The notes: generated from the sequence alone by a model not told the origin. A stretch of DNA of 64,000 nucleotides from Chitinophaga sp. YR627 (GCF_900114995.1 NZ_FOUX01000001.1:1798001-1862000), one strand, 5' to 3'; shown: positions 8,821-18,346, numbered from the stretch's first letter. A program made the numbers and translations.

Positions 8821-9028
8821 TAGTTTTCTTTTTAAATGATTCCTGAATATAATCTTGTAATGTTGGCCCCAACATAGTACTCAGCTGGCCAGCAGTGATA
8901 AAAACACCCGATCCGTATTACGGCTGGGGCAGGACAATAAGAGTTATGAATACAACATTGTAATCAGTACCGGAATGCCGCCTTTCTTAACGATATTGCT
9001 ATCAATTTAATGCCCGGCATGACAGTCC

Positions 9029-9284
9029 TAATAGATAACAATTGATGTCAATTAAATGATACGACTCATCACCTCAATACCTTTAATCGCCCATTATGGC
9101 CGTCTTAATAGATAACAATTGATGTCAATTAAATGATACGACTTATCACCTCAATACCTTTAATCGCCCACTATGGCCGTCTTGATAGATAATAATTGAT
9201 GTCAGTTGAATAATACGACCCATCATCTCAATACCTTTAATCGTCCAATATGGCTGTCTTAATTGATAACAATTAATATCAGTT
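9029..9284. repeat. 77-bp tandem repeat, about 3.3 copies
   Basis: The words TAATAGATAACAATTGATG at 9029 and 9106 recur, diverged, from 9183 and 9260, an exact 77-bp period. Copies 1 and 2 are nearly identical; copies 3 and 4 drift. Each unit starts with AATTGA-TG-TCAATT, a 6-bp palindrome with a 2-nt centre, and contains CCTCAATACCTTTAATCG. Too few copies and no spacers, so not a CRISPR array. Confidence 0.85.
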
Positions 9285-9762
9285 GATAGTAATTGATGGC
9301 AACTGGCAATGACAGCAACAAGTCAATCACTATGTCAATTACGATATCAATTACAATGTCAATTCGACGCTGCAACTGTATTGGCAACGGCAATTCCCAC
9401 GGCCAATAATCCTACTGAATAACTCCACAGATTTATTAACCATATCATAGACACGACAAGTCCTTCCATCGCCTAAAGACGCTGAGCTTCGTTATCTTTC
9501 ACTCCTTATTTCATGATTGTTACTGCAGATGAATACTACAGTTGGGTATTTAAGATAGGGGGTACAAACAAGTGTATACTGTTGCATCTGCTTTGATGCC
9601 TTTGTTCTTTTAATTTCCTTCCAATACGTGAATCTGTTCAACAAATATCACCACTTCCTTCCAATGTAACGGCTTGTATCGGAACCTTCGCTTCCTGAAG
9701 CCTTTCATACGATGTTTTGCCATAAGATGTCCTTTATAAAATGGTTGGTAATTCTCTGGAAG

Positions 9763-9802
9763 AGGGTATATCTGCTTACAAAATACTAAGCAGATATACC
9801 CT
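9763..9802 (+). terminator. Orphan hairpin with T-tail
   Basis: 16-bp perfect stem AGGGTATATCTGCTTA (9763-9778) / TAAGCAGATATACCCT (9787-9802) and 8-nt loop. The T-rich tail (TTTATATT) is on the plus strand, where no gene lies upstream. It could end an unseen small RNA, or act on the minus strand after the YfhO gene that stops at 9904. Confidence 0.5.
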
Positions 9803-9903
9803 TTTATATTGACCTTTTAATATCTGGATACTGCTATTGAACAAACTCCTCAACGCTTTATACACTCTGGCCATCTATGATTGCCATCGTTGCATCAAAA
9901 TTA

Positions 9904-12423
9904 TTAAACACTTTTTGATTTCTCTTCATTCACTTTGTTCATTCTAAAATTCAACACAATGCCTCCGGTCAGTAGCAATAACATGAACAGGTAACTGCTG
10001 ATCGATAACTTCATACCAGTATAGTATGCAGCCGGTTCAAACCTGAACAGAATAGTATGTTTACCTGCTGGTACCGACATGCCTCGCAGTGCATAGTTCA
10101 CCCTTGCATACGGTACTTCCTGACCATCTACAAACGCCTTCCAACCCTGACTGTAGTAAACTTCCGAGAATACCGCAAACTGTGGACTCACTGTATTGGA
10201 ATTATAACTGATCTCATTCAGGTTATTGGCAATCAGACTGATCGTAGCTGCTGAATCAAATACCGGGCTGGCACTTACCATGCTTTTGTAACGGCTATCT
10301 ATTACTACCGAGTCTCGTGTATTCATATGATCCAGCATACTCATCTCATCATCCGCATTTTTTGCCCACACGATCTGTTTTACAAACCACGCATTGCCTA
10401 ATGCTTCGGAATTACGTTGTGCTACCGGCTGACCATCTGCTCCGGGAACAATCACATATTTCGTATTGAGCATATTGAGTACCTGTAGATTATTTCTGCT
10501 GATCTGCCGTTCAATAAGATCGGCGTAAAGTTGCAGTTTTGCTGCGTGATACCCACCTACACTTTTGTGAAAGTAGGACGTCATCGCATCGTCAAATGGA
10601 TGCGCAGTCAGATTAAATACCCTATAATGAGGATCTTTATCCTGTAAGATCTGCTGATCAGCAGCTGAAGCCTGGAATGGCCTGCTATAACTGCTCTCGT
10701 CCATGAAACTCTCGCTGTTCAGATACCTGCTATCTACCTGTAATAGATCTGTCACCGCCAGTATCGCAATACCCGCCAGCAAATAAGTTGTATTGAATCC
10801 TTTTTTCAGGAAGAACCATAATAACAGGAAGGCCAGGCCCGCGAGAAACGCTGCACGCCATACATCATGATGATAAAGCTGTTCCCTGTCGGCATATAAA
10901 GCGCTCATTAGTTCTCCGCTCAATTGCGTATTGCCCTGCAACATCTGTGTCAGTTCGGACTGGAATCTGTCATCTCCGCCCGGATTCTGCGGATCATGGG
11001 TCGCATTGGTAAAATTGGCGCTTAAAGAACCCGCATAAATGATTACCAGCAAACCTGCCATAATCAGCCCAGTCCATTTCAGTTTCTTCAGCAATACTTC
11101 TTTGGTTATTTTACCGCTGATCAGTTCCTGTAAGGTTAGTACTGCCAGCAACGCAAAGGAGAACTGTGGAATGATCAAAGCCTGGGAAGGCGCCCGGAAT
11201 TTATTATACAACGGGAAATGATCGAACATGAAATAGTTGAATGCCGGGAAATTACTACCCCAGGCCAGGAGAATGCCTAATACGCTGACAGCGATCAGCC
11301 ACCATTTATGCCAGGATCTGATGATGAAAAGCCCCAGTAATACCAGCATACAGATCACAATACCTAAATAAACAGGTCCGGAGGTTCCCAATACCGACTG
11401 ATCTCCCCAATAAAGATTCCAGTGTCTGATCAGTTGTTCTGACTGATTTTCCGGTACGCCCATCGCCGAGAGTTTCTTAAACGTCTCCGAATCTTTATCT
11501 AATGAGCCGGAAGAACTACCGCCATAGATATCAGGAACGAGGAGCGTAAACGTTTCAAACTTCCCATAACTCCAGGCAAAAGCATAATTTCTTTCCAGTC
11601 CTCCCTGAGGTTTATCTGCCGCAGCCGCAGTCGCTAATGGCGTCAATTCTGAAGTACCTCCACGGGTACTTTCCTTTGAATATTCGTAGGTTGTCCAGAG
11701 ACTTACTGCGTTTGTTGCCAATGCAAGTCCTACTGCCAGTACTACGGCTAAGCCACCTGTTATCAGTTGTTTATATTGCTTCTGAAGGATGCTGTATATC
11801 GCATAAGCCACGCCAATCACGCCCAGGATCAGGAAAAAATAATAGGTGATCTGCAAGTGATTTGCTCCTATCAGATAGGTCAGTGCCAGTGCCATGATAC
11901 CAGTCCCCAGCAGATAACGCTGACGGATAATCAAAACGAGACCTGCGATTACCGCCGGCATATACGCCATCGCCAGCATCTTCGTTTCATGCCCCGTTAC
12001 AATAATGATAGGCGAGTAGCTGGCATAGGTATATGCCACTGCTCCCAGAAATCCCAGCCAGGGATTTGCTCCCAGCGTTATACATAAAAAGTAGAAACAA
12101 AGCGCTGAGAGAAAAAGGACATTCACAGGCTTCGGCAATCCCAGTGTCAGTATAGCGGGTATGTAATTAACAAAGTCGTAAGGCGTTTCCAGTGCGATCT
12201 GGTAGGTCGGCATGCCGCCAAACATACTGGTCGTCCACAATGGGGTAATACCATGCGCCTGCTTATAATCCATCGCTTCTTTTGCCATACCCTGCCATTG
12301 TACATTATCACTCTGGCTGAGTATCTTCCCATTTATAGCGGGCCGGCAATAAATAATTGAAAGCAGCAGCAAAGCCAGTATGGCAAGTGCATGTGGTAAC
12401 AGTGATTGTAGTCTTTTGATCAT
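9904..12423 (-). CDS. YfhO-family polytopic membrane protein
   Basis: 839 aa from the ATG at 12423 (MIKRLQSLL). A longer frame to 12507 runs through the terminator of the gene upstream and is rejected. The N-terminal ~560 residues hold about 12-14 membrane helices, with the conserved early motif NGKILSQSDNVQWQGMAKE and FGGMPTYQ on the outer face. A large extracytoplasmic domain follows (FNLTAHPFDDAMTSYFHKSVGGYH, LNMLNTKYVI), then one last helix near the C-terminus. YfhO proteins are GT-C-like and linked to glycosylation of lipoteichoic acid or other surface glycans in Firmicutes; the role in Bacteroidota is not settled. Transcribed alone. Confidence 0.85.
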   Translation of the reverse strand: MIKRLQSLLPHALAILALLLLSIIYCRPAINGKILSQSDNVQWQGMAKEAMDYKQAHGITPLWTTSMFGGMPTYQIALETPYDFVNYIPAILTLGLPKPVNVLFLSALCFYFLCITLGANPWLGFLGAVAYTYASYSPIIIVTGHETKMLAMAYMPAVIAGLVLIIRQRYLLGTGIMALALTYLIGANHLQITYYFFLILGVIGVAYAIYSILQKQYKQLITGGLAVVLAVGLALATNAVSLWTTYEYSKESTRGGTSELTPLATAAAADKPQGGLERNYAFAWSYGKFETFTLLVPDIYGGSSSGSLDKDSETFKKLSAMGVPENQSEQLIRHWNLYWGDQSVLGTSGPVYLGIVICMLVLLGLFIIRSWHKWWLIAVSVLGILLAWGSNFPAFNYFMFDHFPLYNKFRAPSQALIIPQFSFALLAVLTLQELISGKITKEVLLKKLKWTGLIMAGLLVIIYAGSLSANFTNATHDPQNPGGDDRFQSELTQMLQGNTQLSGELMSALYADREQLYHHDVWRAAFLAGLAFLLLWFFLKKGFNTTYLLAGIAILAVTDLLQVDSRYLNSESFMDESSYSRPFQASAADQQILQDKDPHYRVFNLTAHPFDDAMTSYFHKSVGGYHAAKLQLYADLIERQISRNNLQVLNMLNTKYVIVPGADGQPVAQRNSEALGNAWFVKQIVWAKNADDEMSMLDHMNTRDSVVIDSRYKSMVSASPVFDSAATISLIANNLNEISYNSNTVSPQFAVFSEVYYSQGWKAFVDGQEVPYARVNYALRGMSVPAGKHTILFRFEPAAYYTGMKLSISSYLFMLLLLTGGIVLNFRMNKVNEEKSKSV

Positions 12424-12477
12424 ACAGGATATTATTGGGTACTTACTTTTCAAGATAGAATTTTCCGGCACAAAAAA

Positions 12478-12504
12478 AGAGCACCATTTTAACAATGGTG
12501 CTCT
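12478..12504 (-). terminator. Terminator of the CNNM/CorC-type gene
   Basis: AGAGCACCATT (12478-12488) and AATGGTGCTCT (12494-12504), 11 bp, 5-nt loop. On the minus strand it is followed by a run of seven T, 21 nt after the stop. It fixes the start of the next gene downstream. Confidence 0.9.
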
Positions 12505-12524
12505 CATATCTTTAGCAGAATGGA

Positions 12525-13847
12525 TTATTTATCGTCATCCTTGTCTTTATCGAAATTACAGATGTGTACCTTTGCGATACGATGCTGGTCCATTTTGATC
12601 ACTTCCAGCTTCAGGTTACGCCAGTTGATACTATCGCCCGCCTCAGGGATCTTACCCATTCTGTCGAGGATAAAACCACCCAGGGTCACGAAATTTGTCA
12701 CATTCACCTTCTGCGGATCAGCATCGATTCCCATCATTTCAAGGAATTCAACAAATGGCAACTGACCGTCCACCAGTATACTCCCATCTTCATTGCGGAT
12801 TACCTCATATTCAAATTCGTTCGTTTCAGAGATATTCCCTACCAATGCATCCACGATATCGTTGATCGTTACCAGGCCTTTAATAGACCCAAATTCGTCC
12901 ACTACCATTGCCTGATAGATCCTTTCACGTTTGAACAGTTCCAGCAACTGGTATGTACGGTTGTGTACTGTTACCACCAGCAGTTTACGGCTGATCGCTT
13001 CCAGGTTATTGACAGCTCCGTTGAAGTTATCGCTCAGCAGGTCTTTGGAATACACAAAACCGGTCGTATGATCCAGATCACCTTTAGCGATCGGATACAC
13101 GGTGTGTTTCTGTGTCAGGATCTTCGCCTTATTCACCTCGGGATCATCATCCACGTCCAGCCATACCACCTCATTACGAGGGGTCATCAGGGCAGATACA
13201 TGACGATCACCCAGATTGAAAACGTTCTGGATAAGCGCCTTTTCTGTTTCTTCAATAACACCTCCCTGATGGCTCTCCGCGATGATTACACGTAATTCCT
13301 CCTCTGTGTGAATATCTTCGTGCTCATGCACCGGACGAATACCCACCATACGCAGGATCACGTTAGCAAAGCTGTTCAGTATCCAGATGAATGGTCTGAA
13401 TACTACATAGAATAATTTCAGGGGCAGTGCCACTGTAAAGGTAGTAGGGACAGGTTTGCGGATGGCCAGTGATTTTGGCGCCAGTTCCCCGAATACGATA
13501 TGCAGGATAGTAATTCCAAGGAACGCTATGGGAATAGCGATCTTATGAGCAACAGCATCTTCCATGTTGAAATTAAGTGCATGGAAAATATTGAGGATCA
13601 GAGTCGTCATTACCTTTTCCCCAACCCAGCCTAATCCAAGAGACGCCAGCGTAATACCCAGCTGCGTTGCAGCTAGGTAACCATCCAGATTATTGACAAT
13701 GTTTTTGGCTACCTGCGAAACCGTCTTACTGCGGCCCGCACTTACTTCGATCTGCGACGATCGGACTTTCACAATCGCAAATTCTGCCGCTACAAAAAAG
13801 CCGTTCAGCAGCACCAGAAAGATGGTGAAAAATATGTCTAAGGTCAT
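12525..13847 (-). CDS. Hemolysin-family (CNNM/CorC) membrane protein with CBS domains
   Basis: 440 aa. Residues 1-~195 form the DUF21/CNNM transmembrane domain with small-residue helices (LNGFFVAAEFAIVKVR, FGELAPKSLAIRKP). Residues ~205-335 hold a CBS pair (VSALMTPRNEVVWL, MVVDEFGSIKGLVTINDIVDALVG). Residues ~345-435 form the CorC_HlyC C-terminal domain (DGSILVDGQLPFVEF). Family members are linked to Mg2+/Co2+ efflux or membrane damage resistance; 'hemolysin' is a historical name. It resembles the gliding accessory protein GldE in architecture, but context gives no support for that role. Confidence 0.88.
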   Translation of the reverse strand: MTLDIFFTIFLVLLNGFFVAAEFAIVKVRSSQIEVSAGRSKTVSQVAKNIVNNLDGYLAATQLGITLASLGLGWVGEKVMTTLILNIFHALNFNMEDAVAHKIAIPIAFLGITILHIVFGELAPKSLAIRKPVPTTFTVALPLKLFYVVFRPFIWILNSFANVILRMVGIRPVHEHEDIHTEEELRVIIAESHQGGVIEETEKALIQNVFNLGDRHVSALMTPRNEVVWLDVDDDPEVNKAKILTQKHTVYPIAKGDLDHTTGFVYSKDLLSDNFNGAVNNLEAISRKLLVVTVHNRTYQLLELFKRERIYQAMVVDEFGSIKGLVTINDIVDALVGNISETNEFEYEVIRNEDGSILVDGQLPFVEFLEMMGIDADPQKVNVTNFVTLGGFILDRMGKIPEAGDSINWRNLKLEVIKMDQHRIAKVHICNFDKDKDDDK

Positions 13848-13890
13848 GTATGGTGTGTCTTATTTTAAACTAAAGTTTCTTAAGATAGTA

Positions 13891-14247
13891 CTATTTTGTC
13901 TTTTCAGGCCTATGTTTATCACCCCAGTCAGAGATGCATTCCAACATCGGCTTCATTGATTGTCCGTCGTTTGTGAGCTCATATTCCACCCTTGGTGGTA
14001 CTTCTGCATACACCAGTCTCGTGATGAGACCGTCCTTTTCCAGCTCTCTCAGCTGCAATACAAGGATGCGCTCGGATACGTCAGGAATCACTTTTTTTAG
14101 TTCGCTATACCGCAATTTGCCATCCAACAGTGCCCAAAGGATGTTCGGTTTCCACCTTCCACCTATCAGATCCAGCGTATAGGCCATGCCGCAATTTAAG
14201 TGTATCTTATTCCTGTTCAATGTATTAGTTGAGCTTTCCTTTCTCAT
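13891..14247 (-). CDS. HxlR-family transcriptional regulator
   Basis: 118 aa winged-helix regulator. The family signature is visible: GMAYTLDLIGGRWKPNILWALLDGKLRYSELKKVIPDVSERILVLQLRELEKDGLI, then the wing RLVYAEVPPRVEYELTNDGQSM. One cysteine (C19, HLNCGMAYTL) sits before the domain at the position typical for thiol/aldehyde sensing in HxlR proteins. It is divergent from an SDR gene with a shared 96-bp intergenic region, the usual arrangement for a local repressor or activator of that reductase. Confidence 0.88.
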   Translation of the reverse strand: MRKESSTNTLNRNKIHLNCGMAYTLDLIGGRWKPNILWALLDGKLRYSELKKVIPDVSERILVLQLRELEKDGLITRLVYAEVPPRVEYELTNDGQSMKPMLECISDWGDKHRPEKTK

Positions 14248-14260
14248 TACTTACATTTTA

Positions 14261-14287
14261 GTCAGTACTTAATAATCTTGTCAGTAC
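14261..14287. promoter_or_regulatory. Candidate HxlR operator: two GTCAGTAC direct repeats
   Basis: GTCAGTAC occurs at 14261-14268 and 14280-14287, 19 bp apart start to start (about two helical turns), in the divergent promoter region of the HxlR and SDR genes. Binding by the HxlR protein is inferred from position. Confidence 0.5.
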
Positions 14288-14343
14288 CTGTAAAATTACG
14301 GCTACCGCTTTACTTTTACAAACAATTAAGAAAAAAAGTTATT

Positions 14344-15087
14344 ATGAAACATCTTGAAAACAAAGTCGCACTGGTTACAGGCGGTAGCCGTGGCATGGGT
14401 GCCGCCATCGTAAAACAGCTGGTAGCTGCTGGTGCCAGGGTTGCGTTTACATATGTACGTTCTGCAGCTCAGGCGGGAGCACTGGCTGATGCTATCGAAC
14501 AAAGCAGCGGACAAAAACCACTGGCGTTACAGGTAGACAGCGCTGACCATAACGCTGTTGCGGCGGCCATTGAAACCGTTGTATCCCAACTCGGAGGTAT
14601 CGATATCCTGGTCAATAACGCTGGCGTATATGGAGAAAGACCGTTTGAAGAGCAAACTGTGGCTGACTATGACCAGATGATGGACATCAACGTAAAAGCT
14701 GTATACGTAGCCTCGGTAACCGCCGCCAGATACATGAGAACAGGCGGACGTATCATCAGCATTGGCAGTAATATGGCCGATCGCGTAGCGCATCCCGGTG
14801 CAACGCTCTACTCTATGAGTAAATCAGCATTAGTAGGCATGACGAAAGGTATGGCCCGTGAACTTGGACCAAAAGCTATCACGGTCAACCTCATTCAGCC
14901 CGGGCCTGTTGATACGGATATGAACCCTGCCGATAGCGCTTATGCAGCTGGTCAGGTGGCTCGTCTCGCATTGACGCATTTTGGCAATGTGAATGATATC
15001 GCCAGTCTGGTGAACTTCCTCGCAGGACCCGATAGCGGGTTTATTACCGGAAGCGCGCTGACAATAGATGGCGGCTCAAATGCCTAA
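14344..15087 (+). CDS. SDR-family oxidoreductase (3-oxoacyl-ACP reductase-like)
   Basis: 247 aa from the ATG at 14344. Classical SDR: TGGSRGMG (12-19), NNAG (91-94), Ser142, Tyr156, Lys160 (YSMSK), and the C-terminal GFITGSALTIDGGSNA shared with FabG-type enzymes. Arg39-Ser40 after strand 2 suggest NADP(H). Paired divergently with an HxlR regulator, so an inducible reductase of quinones, aldehydes or similar stress compounds is more likely than housekeeping fatty-acid synthesis. Followed at once by a strong terminator. Confidence 0.88.
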   Translation: MKHLENKVALVTGGSRGMGAAIVKQLVAAGARVAFTYVRSAAQAGALADAIEQSSGQKPLALQVDSADHNAVAAAIETVVSQLGGIDILVNNAGVYGERPFEEQTVADYDQMMDINVKAVYVASVTAARYMRTGGRIISIGSNMADRVAHPGATLYSMSKSALVGMTKGMARELGPKAITVNLIQPGPVDTDMNPADSAYAAGQVARLALTHFGNVNDIASLVNFLAGPDSGFITGSALTIDGGSNA

Positions 15088-15092
15088 AATAT

Positions 15093-15137
15093 TAATCCCT
15101 GCTGTAATTGTTGAAGCAACAATTACAGCAGGGATTA
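15093..15137 (+). terminator. Strong terminator after the SDR
   Basis: 20-bp perfect stem (15093-15112 with 15118-15137), loop GAAGC, 5 nt after the stop codon. Confidence 0.85.
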
Positions 15138-15310
15138 TTAATACCGTTTTCCCTATAAAGCTGTAAATTCCATCCTATTGTTGTCAAAATACCTGTCTGG
15201 CAGCAATCAGCAATAAGTCCTTACTGGATACGTACTGCTTACCTTCTCATATGATGCACAAGCCCCTGTGTAGTGTTTGTTTATTTCTCATTAAAAACCA
15301 ATCATCAATT

Positions 15311-16288
15311 ATGTACACACAGCAGTTGCCGGGCTTGTATTGCCCCTTTCCGTCCCTTTTAAACCAGTATGTAGAAAAAGCTGACAGACACACGACACTT
15401 TGGGTGAAGAAAAAACAGCTGGTGACCAGTGAAGAAACCTGGTCATCTTACCGCAGACAAAAATTTACCTGGATGGTTGCCAGGATGTTCCCAACCGCCG
15501 ATTTAAATGCCCTTAGCATTGCGGCAGACCTCAACACATTGCTGTTTATACTCGATGACCAGTTTGACGAACATGGAGAAGGCTCCGCCGCCATTAAACA
15601 AAAAGAACAATTTGAGCGGCTGGTACATGCCCTGATCGGTATTATGAAACACAATAGCCTGATATCGCTCGAAAAAGGTGGTCCGGTACTCAGCGCAGTC
15701 AGCGACTTCTGGAAACGCATCCGTAAACTGGGTAATCTGGGCTGGCAGGTACGATTTATCGAAAGTCTGCAACAGGCTTTTGCGGCGAATCTCTGGCGTA
15801 TAGAGCAGGTGAGCCGTGGAGAGCTACCCACACTGGAAGAATACATGAAATGGCGTCCTTTCTTCAGTGGCGCCAGCTTCTTTGCACATCTCCTGGAAGC
15901 GATCGAAGCATTTTCCCTGCCTGATTATGTATTCCTGGACGCGACAGTTAAAAAGCTGATCATGCTATGCAGCAATACAATCTGCTGGGCCAATGACCTC
16001 TTTTCATTCAACAAGGAACTGGAACAGGGCGACGAAATGAATATCGTCATGCTGATCCGTAATACCCGGGACTGTACATTAGAAGATGCCATTGCAGCAG
16101 CCGTAGCGATCCACGACGACCAGGTCAGACAGTTTAAACGCCTTTCCGCGAAACTGCCATCCTTCGGCGCCGTCACAGATGCACAGTTAAGCCGCTACAT
16201 CTCGGCTTTATCCATCATGATGAAAGGAAATATCGAATGGAGTGTAAAAGACACCGCCAGGTATCGTTTTACTATGCAAACGGTATAA
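15311..16288 (+). CDS. Type I terpene synthase (terpene cyclase)
   Basis: 325 aa from the ATG at 15311; an in-frame ATG at 15251 would add 20 atypical residues. All bacterial class I landmarks are present: the Asp-rich motif DDQFDE (D82, D83, D86), the NSE triad NDLFSFNKE (N228, S232, E236), Arg182 exactly 46 residues before the triad as expected for the pyrophosphate sensor, and the RY pair (317-318) about 80 residues after it. The enzyme should ionise a prenyl diphosphate and cyclise it to a sesqui- or diterpene. Product and chain length cannot be read. A cytochrome P450 lies 2 kb away on the opposite strand and may oxidise the product. Confidence 0.9.
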   Translation: MYTQQLPGLYCPFPSLLNQYVEKADRHTTLWVKKKQLVTSEETWSSYRRQKFTWMVARMFPTADLNALSIAADLNTLLFILDDQFDEHGEGSAAIKQKEQFERLVHALIGIMKHNSLISLEKGGPVLSAVSDFWKRIRKLGNLGWQVRFIESLQQAFAANLWRIEQVSRGELPTLEEYMKWRPFFSGASFFAHLLEAIEAFSLPDYVFLDATVKKLIMLCSNTICWANDLFSFNKELEQGDEMNIVMLIRNTRDCTLEDAIAAAVAIHDDQVRQFKRLSAKLPSFGAVTDAQLSRYISALSIMMKGNIEWSVKDTARYRFTMQTV

Positions 16289-16294
16289 TTACCA

Positions 16295-16332
16295 GGCGCC
16301 CATCACTGATGACAGGGGATCAGGGGTGGGCG
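16295..16332. terminator. Inverted repeat between convergent genes
   Basis: GCGCCCA..CTGAT pairs with ATCAG..TGGGCG around 16296-16332, overlapping the last codons of the minus-strand kinase. It probably terminates the terpene synthase transcript. Confidence 0.4.
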
Positions 16333-18116
16333 TTTACCCTCAGGTATTTGGAGAGTGTGGTCTGCAAAGCTTTAAACTCAATTGGCTTAACCAGATAATC
16401 ATCTGCACCTGCCTGTAACAGTTCTTCACGGTTTTCTTTAAATGCATCACCGCTGGCTATGATCACAGGAATATGCTGTAACAATTCATCCGCACGGATC
16501 TGTGCAAGCGTATCCTTACCACTCAGACCAGGAATATGAGAATCCAGTATGATGATATCTGGTCGGGATGTCTTTGCCAGGAGGAGTCCTTCCATGCCAT
16601 CACCGGCTACGATAATACGGCTTCCCAGTTCGCTAAGAAAACGCGACAGGATCATCTGACTCATCTTATCATCCTCAATAATAAGGATGCTGGTATCTGT
16701 CAGACTACACGGGTCTGCATCTATGTCACTATCATTGGCACAGGTTGTCTCGGCAGGGACCTCCAGGGGAAGATGAACAGTGAATGTCGTGCCTTTACCC
16801 ATTACACTGTATACCTTAATACCGCCACCCATCAGGGTAGCCAGATGGCGGGTAATATGCAATCCCAGACCGGTACCTTCCAGGAAGATATTCCGTTCAG
16901 TTACAAAGGCATTGAAAATGGTAGATAAGCGGTCAGCCCGGATGCCTTCTCCCTGATCAGTGACCTGCAGGCACCATTTATTATCATCCCTGAAAACATC
17001 CAGGGAGATCGTGCTTTCCTGTGCAGTGAATTTGATCGCGTTGGATAGCAGGTTATTCAATGTCTTACTCAACAGGATCTTATCGCCGCTGATCACCTGC
17101 GGGATGTCATCTGCTACGGAGATCCTGATACGCACTGTCTTTACGCTGGCGACATACTGGTGCATATTAACAATTCCATCCAGCCATTCCCGTACATTCA
17201 ATGTTTCCAGTTGCGGCGTATCGATCTTACCCGCTTCAATACGGGAGAATTCCAGTACGTTATTGATGATCTCCCGGGTGTTGTAACTGGCAGCATACAG
17301 ATGATCTGCCAGCTGACGGATAGGGGCCAGGGAGCGATCCTGTTCCACTTTCAGCTGTAAGAGCTGACTGATCCCGAAAATGGCATTCAGCGGCGTACGG
17401 ATCTCATGACTGGTTTCTCTTACGAACACCGTTTTAGCATCTGTCGCTTTGGCCAGTTGTGCGGTCAGTATTTCCAGTTCCCTGTTATGTTCTTTAACGG
17501 TTTGCAGCATTTCCTGTACCTGTAGCATTTCCTTTTTGCGCTGGCGCTCCATATTTCTGACATAGTAATAGATCACCATAAGATCGAGGATCAGTATACT
17601 GGGGATAGTCACCCATCTGATAACGAACTGTACCGGAGAATGTGCTTCAGGCCTAACGACTGGTGTAATAAAACCATTGTACATATTGATCTCACCGACG
17701 AGGAAGGCCAGGATTGTCAACCCAATACTGAGCACACGCATCCGCCTGTTTTTCTCAAATACAAGCAGCGAGAGGCCTACCAGAAAGATAAAAAGAAGAT
17801 GTACTTCCGTTACCCGTCCCATGATCGCGCTGTAATACTGAATACTAAGATTGTTGATCAGGATGAGGGCCAGTCCGGCTGTGGTGAACTTTCCCAGACG
17901 ATTGGTGACTATAACTGCAGAAAGCAGGAGAGATTCGATGAGCGCAGGTGCCGACATCTGCAGATCCCATGTCATAAAGTAACAACCAAGGCCAAAGATA
18001 CCTGCCATCAACGCAGTTACAAGTGCCAGGGTGTTTACAATTTTCAGTGATCGTCGTTGGTCTTCATCGGTCACTCTATGATAGCCAGTTGTAGAGATGT
18101 GTTGAAATAGACTCAT
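16320..18116 (-). CDS. Hybrid sensor histidine kinase with C-terminal receiver
   Basis: 598 aa. Six membrane helices span residues ~27-186, forming a 7TM/MASE-like sensor with no large periplasmic loop. A coiled coil (190-228) leads to the HisKA H-box ETSHEIRTPLNAI (H237), then an HATPase domain (N-box NNLLSNAIKF, DQGEGI, GTGLGLHI). A REC domain follows (EDD acidic cluster, phospho-acceptor D525 in ILDSHIPG, Lys577). No DNA-binding output is present, so phosphate must go on to another partner or the receiver is a sink. It lies between the terpene synthase and the P450; a link to that pathway is possible but unsupported beyond position. Confidence 0.88.
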   Translation of the reverse strand: MSLFQHISTTGYHRVTDEDQRRSLKIVNTLALVTALMAGIFGLGCYFMTWDLQMSAPALIESLLLSAVIVTNRLGKFTTAGLALILINNLSIQYYSAIMGRVTEVHLLFIFLVGLSLLVFEKNRRMRVLSIGLTILAFLVGEINMYNGFITPVVRPEAHSPVQFVIRWVTIPSILILDLMVIYYYVRNMERQRKKEMLQVQEMLQTVKEHNRELEILTAQLAKATDAKTVFVRETSHEIRTPLNAIFGISQLLQLKVEQDRSLAPIRQLADHLYAASYNTREIINNVLEFSRIEAGKIDTPQLETLNVREWLDGIVNMHQYVASVKTVRIRISVADDIPQVISGDKILLSKTLNNLLSNAIKFTAQESTISLDVFRDDNKWCLQVTDQGEGIRADRLSTIFNAFVTERNIFLEGTGLGLHITRHLATLMGGGIKVYSVMGKGTTFTVHLPLEVPAETTCANDSDIDADPCSLTDTSILIIEDDKMSQMILSRFLSELGSRIIVAGDGMEGLLLAKTSRPDIIILDSHIPGLSGKDTLAQIRADELLQHIPVIIASGDAFKENREELLQAGADDYLVKPIEFKALQTTLSKYLRVNAHP

Positions 18117-18220
18117 GTACCGGGCATTTACGTTTGCGGAACATTACTACTATGGGCTACATACAGGTTCCCAGCATGTACATAGCGCCATTCAGTGTTT
18201 TCCAATTCAGATAATCGTTC

Positions 18221-18270
18221 TGCAGGTAGGGTTATTATAAATTATGGGGCTTTAGCTAGTTCTACCTGCA
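18221..18270. other. Inverted repeat in the P450-kinase intergenic region
   Basis: TGCAGGTAG (18221-18229) and CTACCTGCA (18262-18270) form a 9-bp stem around a 32-nt AT-rich loop. It lies downstream of the P450 stop and upstream of the kinase start, so it may be a terminator or a binding site. Confidence 0.35.
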
Positions 18271-18346
18271 ATTTACGGACATTCAAAAATATATCACTTA
18301 GTATAGTGAGTATACTTCTCATTTTTCTTTAGTGTCCCCCTCAGAT

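Larger units (their letters stand above)
8821..9903. other. 1.08-kb gene-free region with repeats
   Basis: No convincing ORF on either strand. It holds a 77-bp tandem repeat (9029-9284), a following stretch rich in TCAATT words (9285-9370), and a lone hairpin at 9763-9802. The rest is AT-rich and shows nothing else that I can name. Confidence 0.6.

Noticed and set aside
9029..9284. Possible CRISPR array
   Set aside because: The whole 77-bp unit repeats in tandem without unique spacers, and no cas gene is present.
12424..12507. N-terminal extension of the YfhO gene to 12507
   Set aside because: The extension would lie across a strong terminator of the gene upstream; the ATG at 12423 begins a proper membrane leader.
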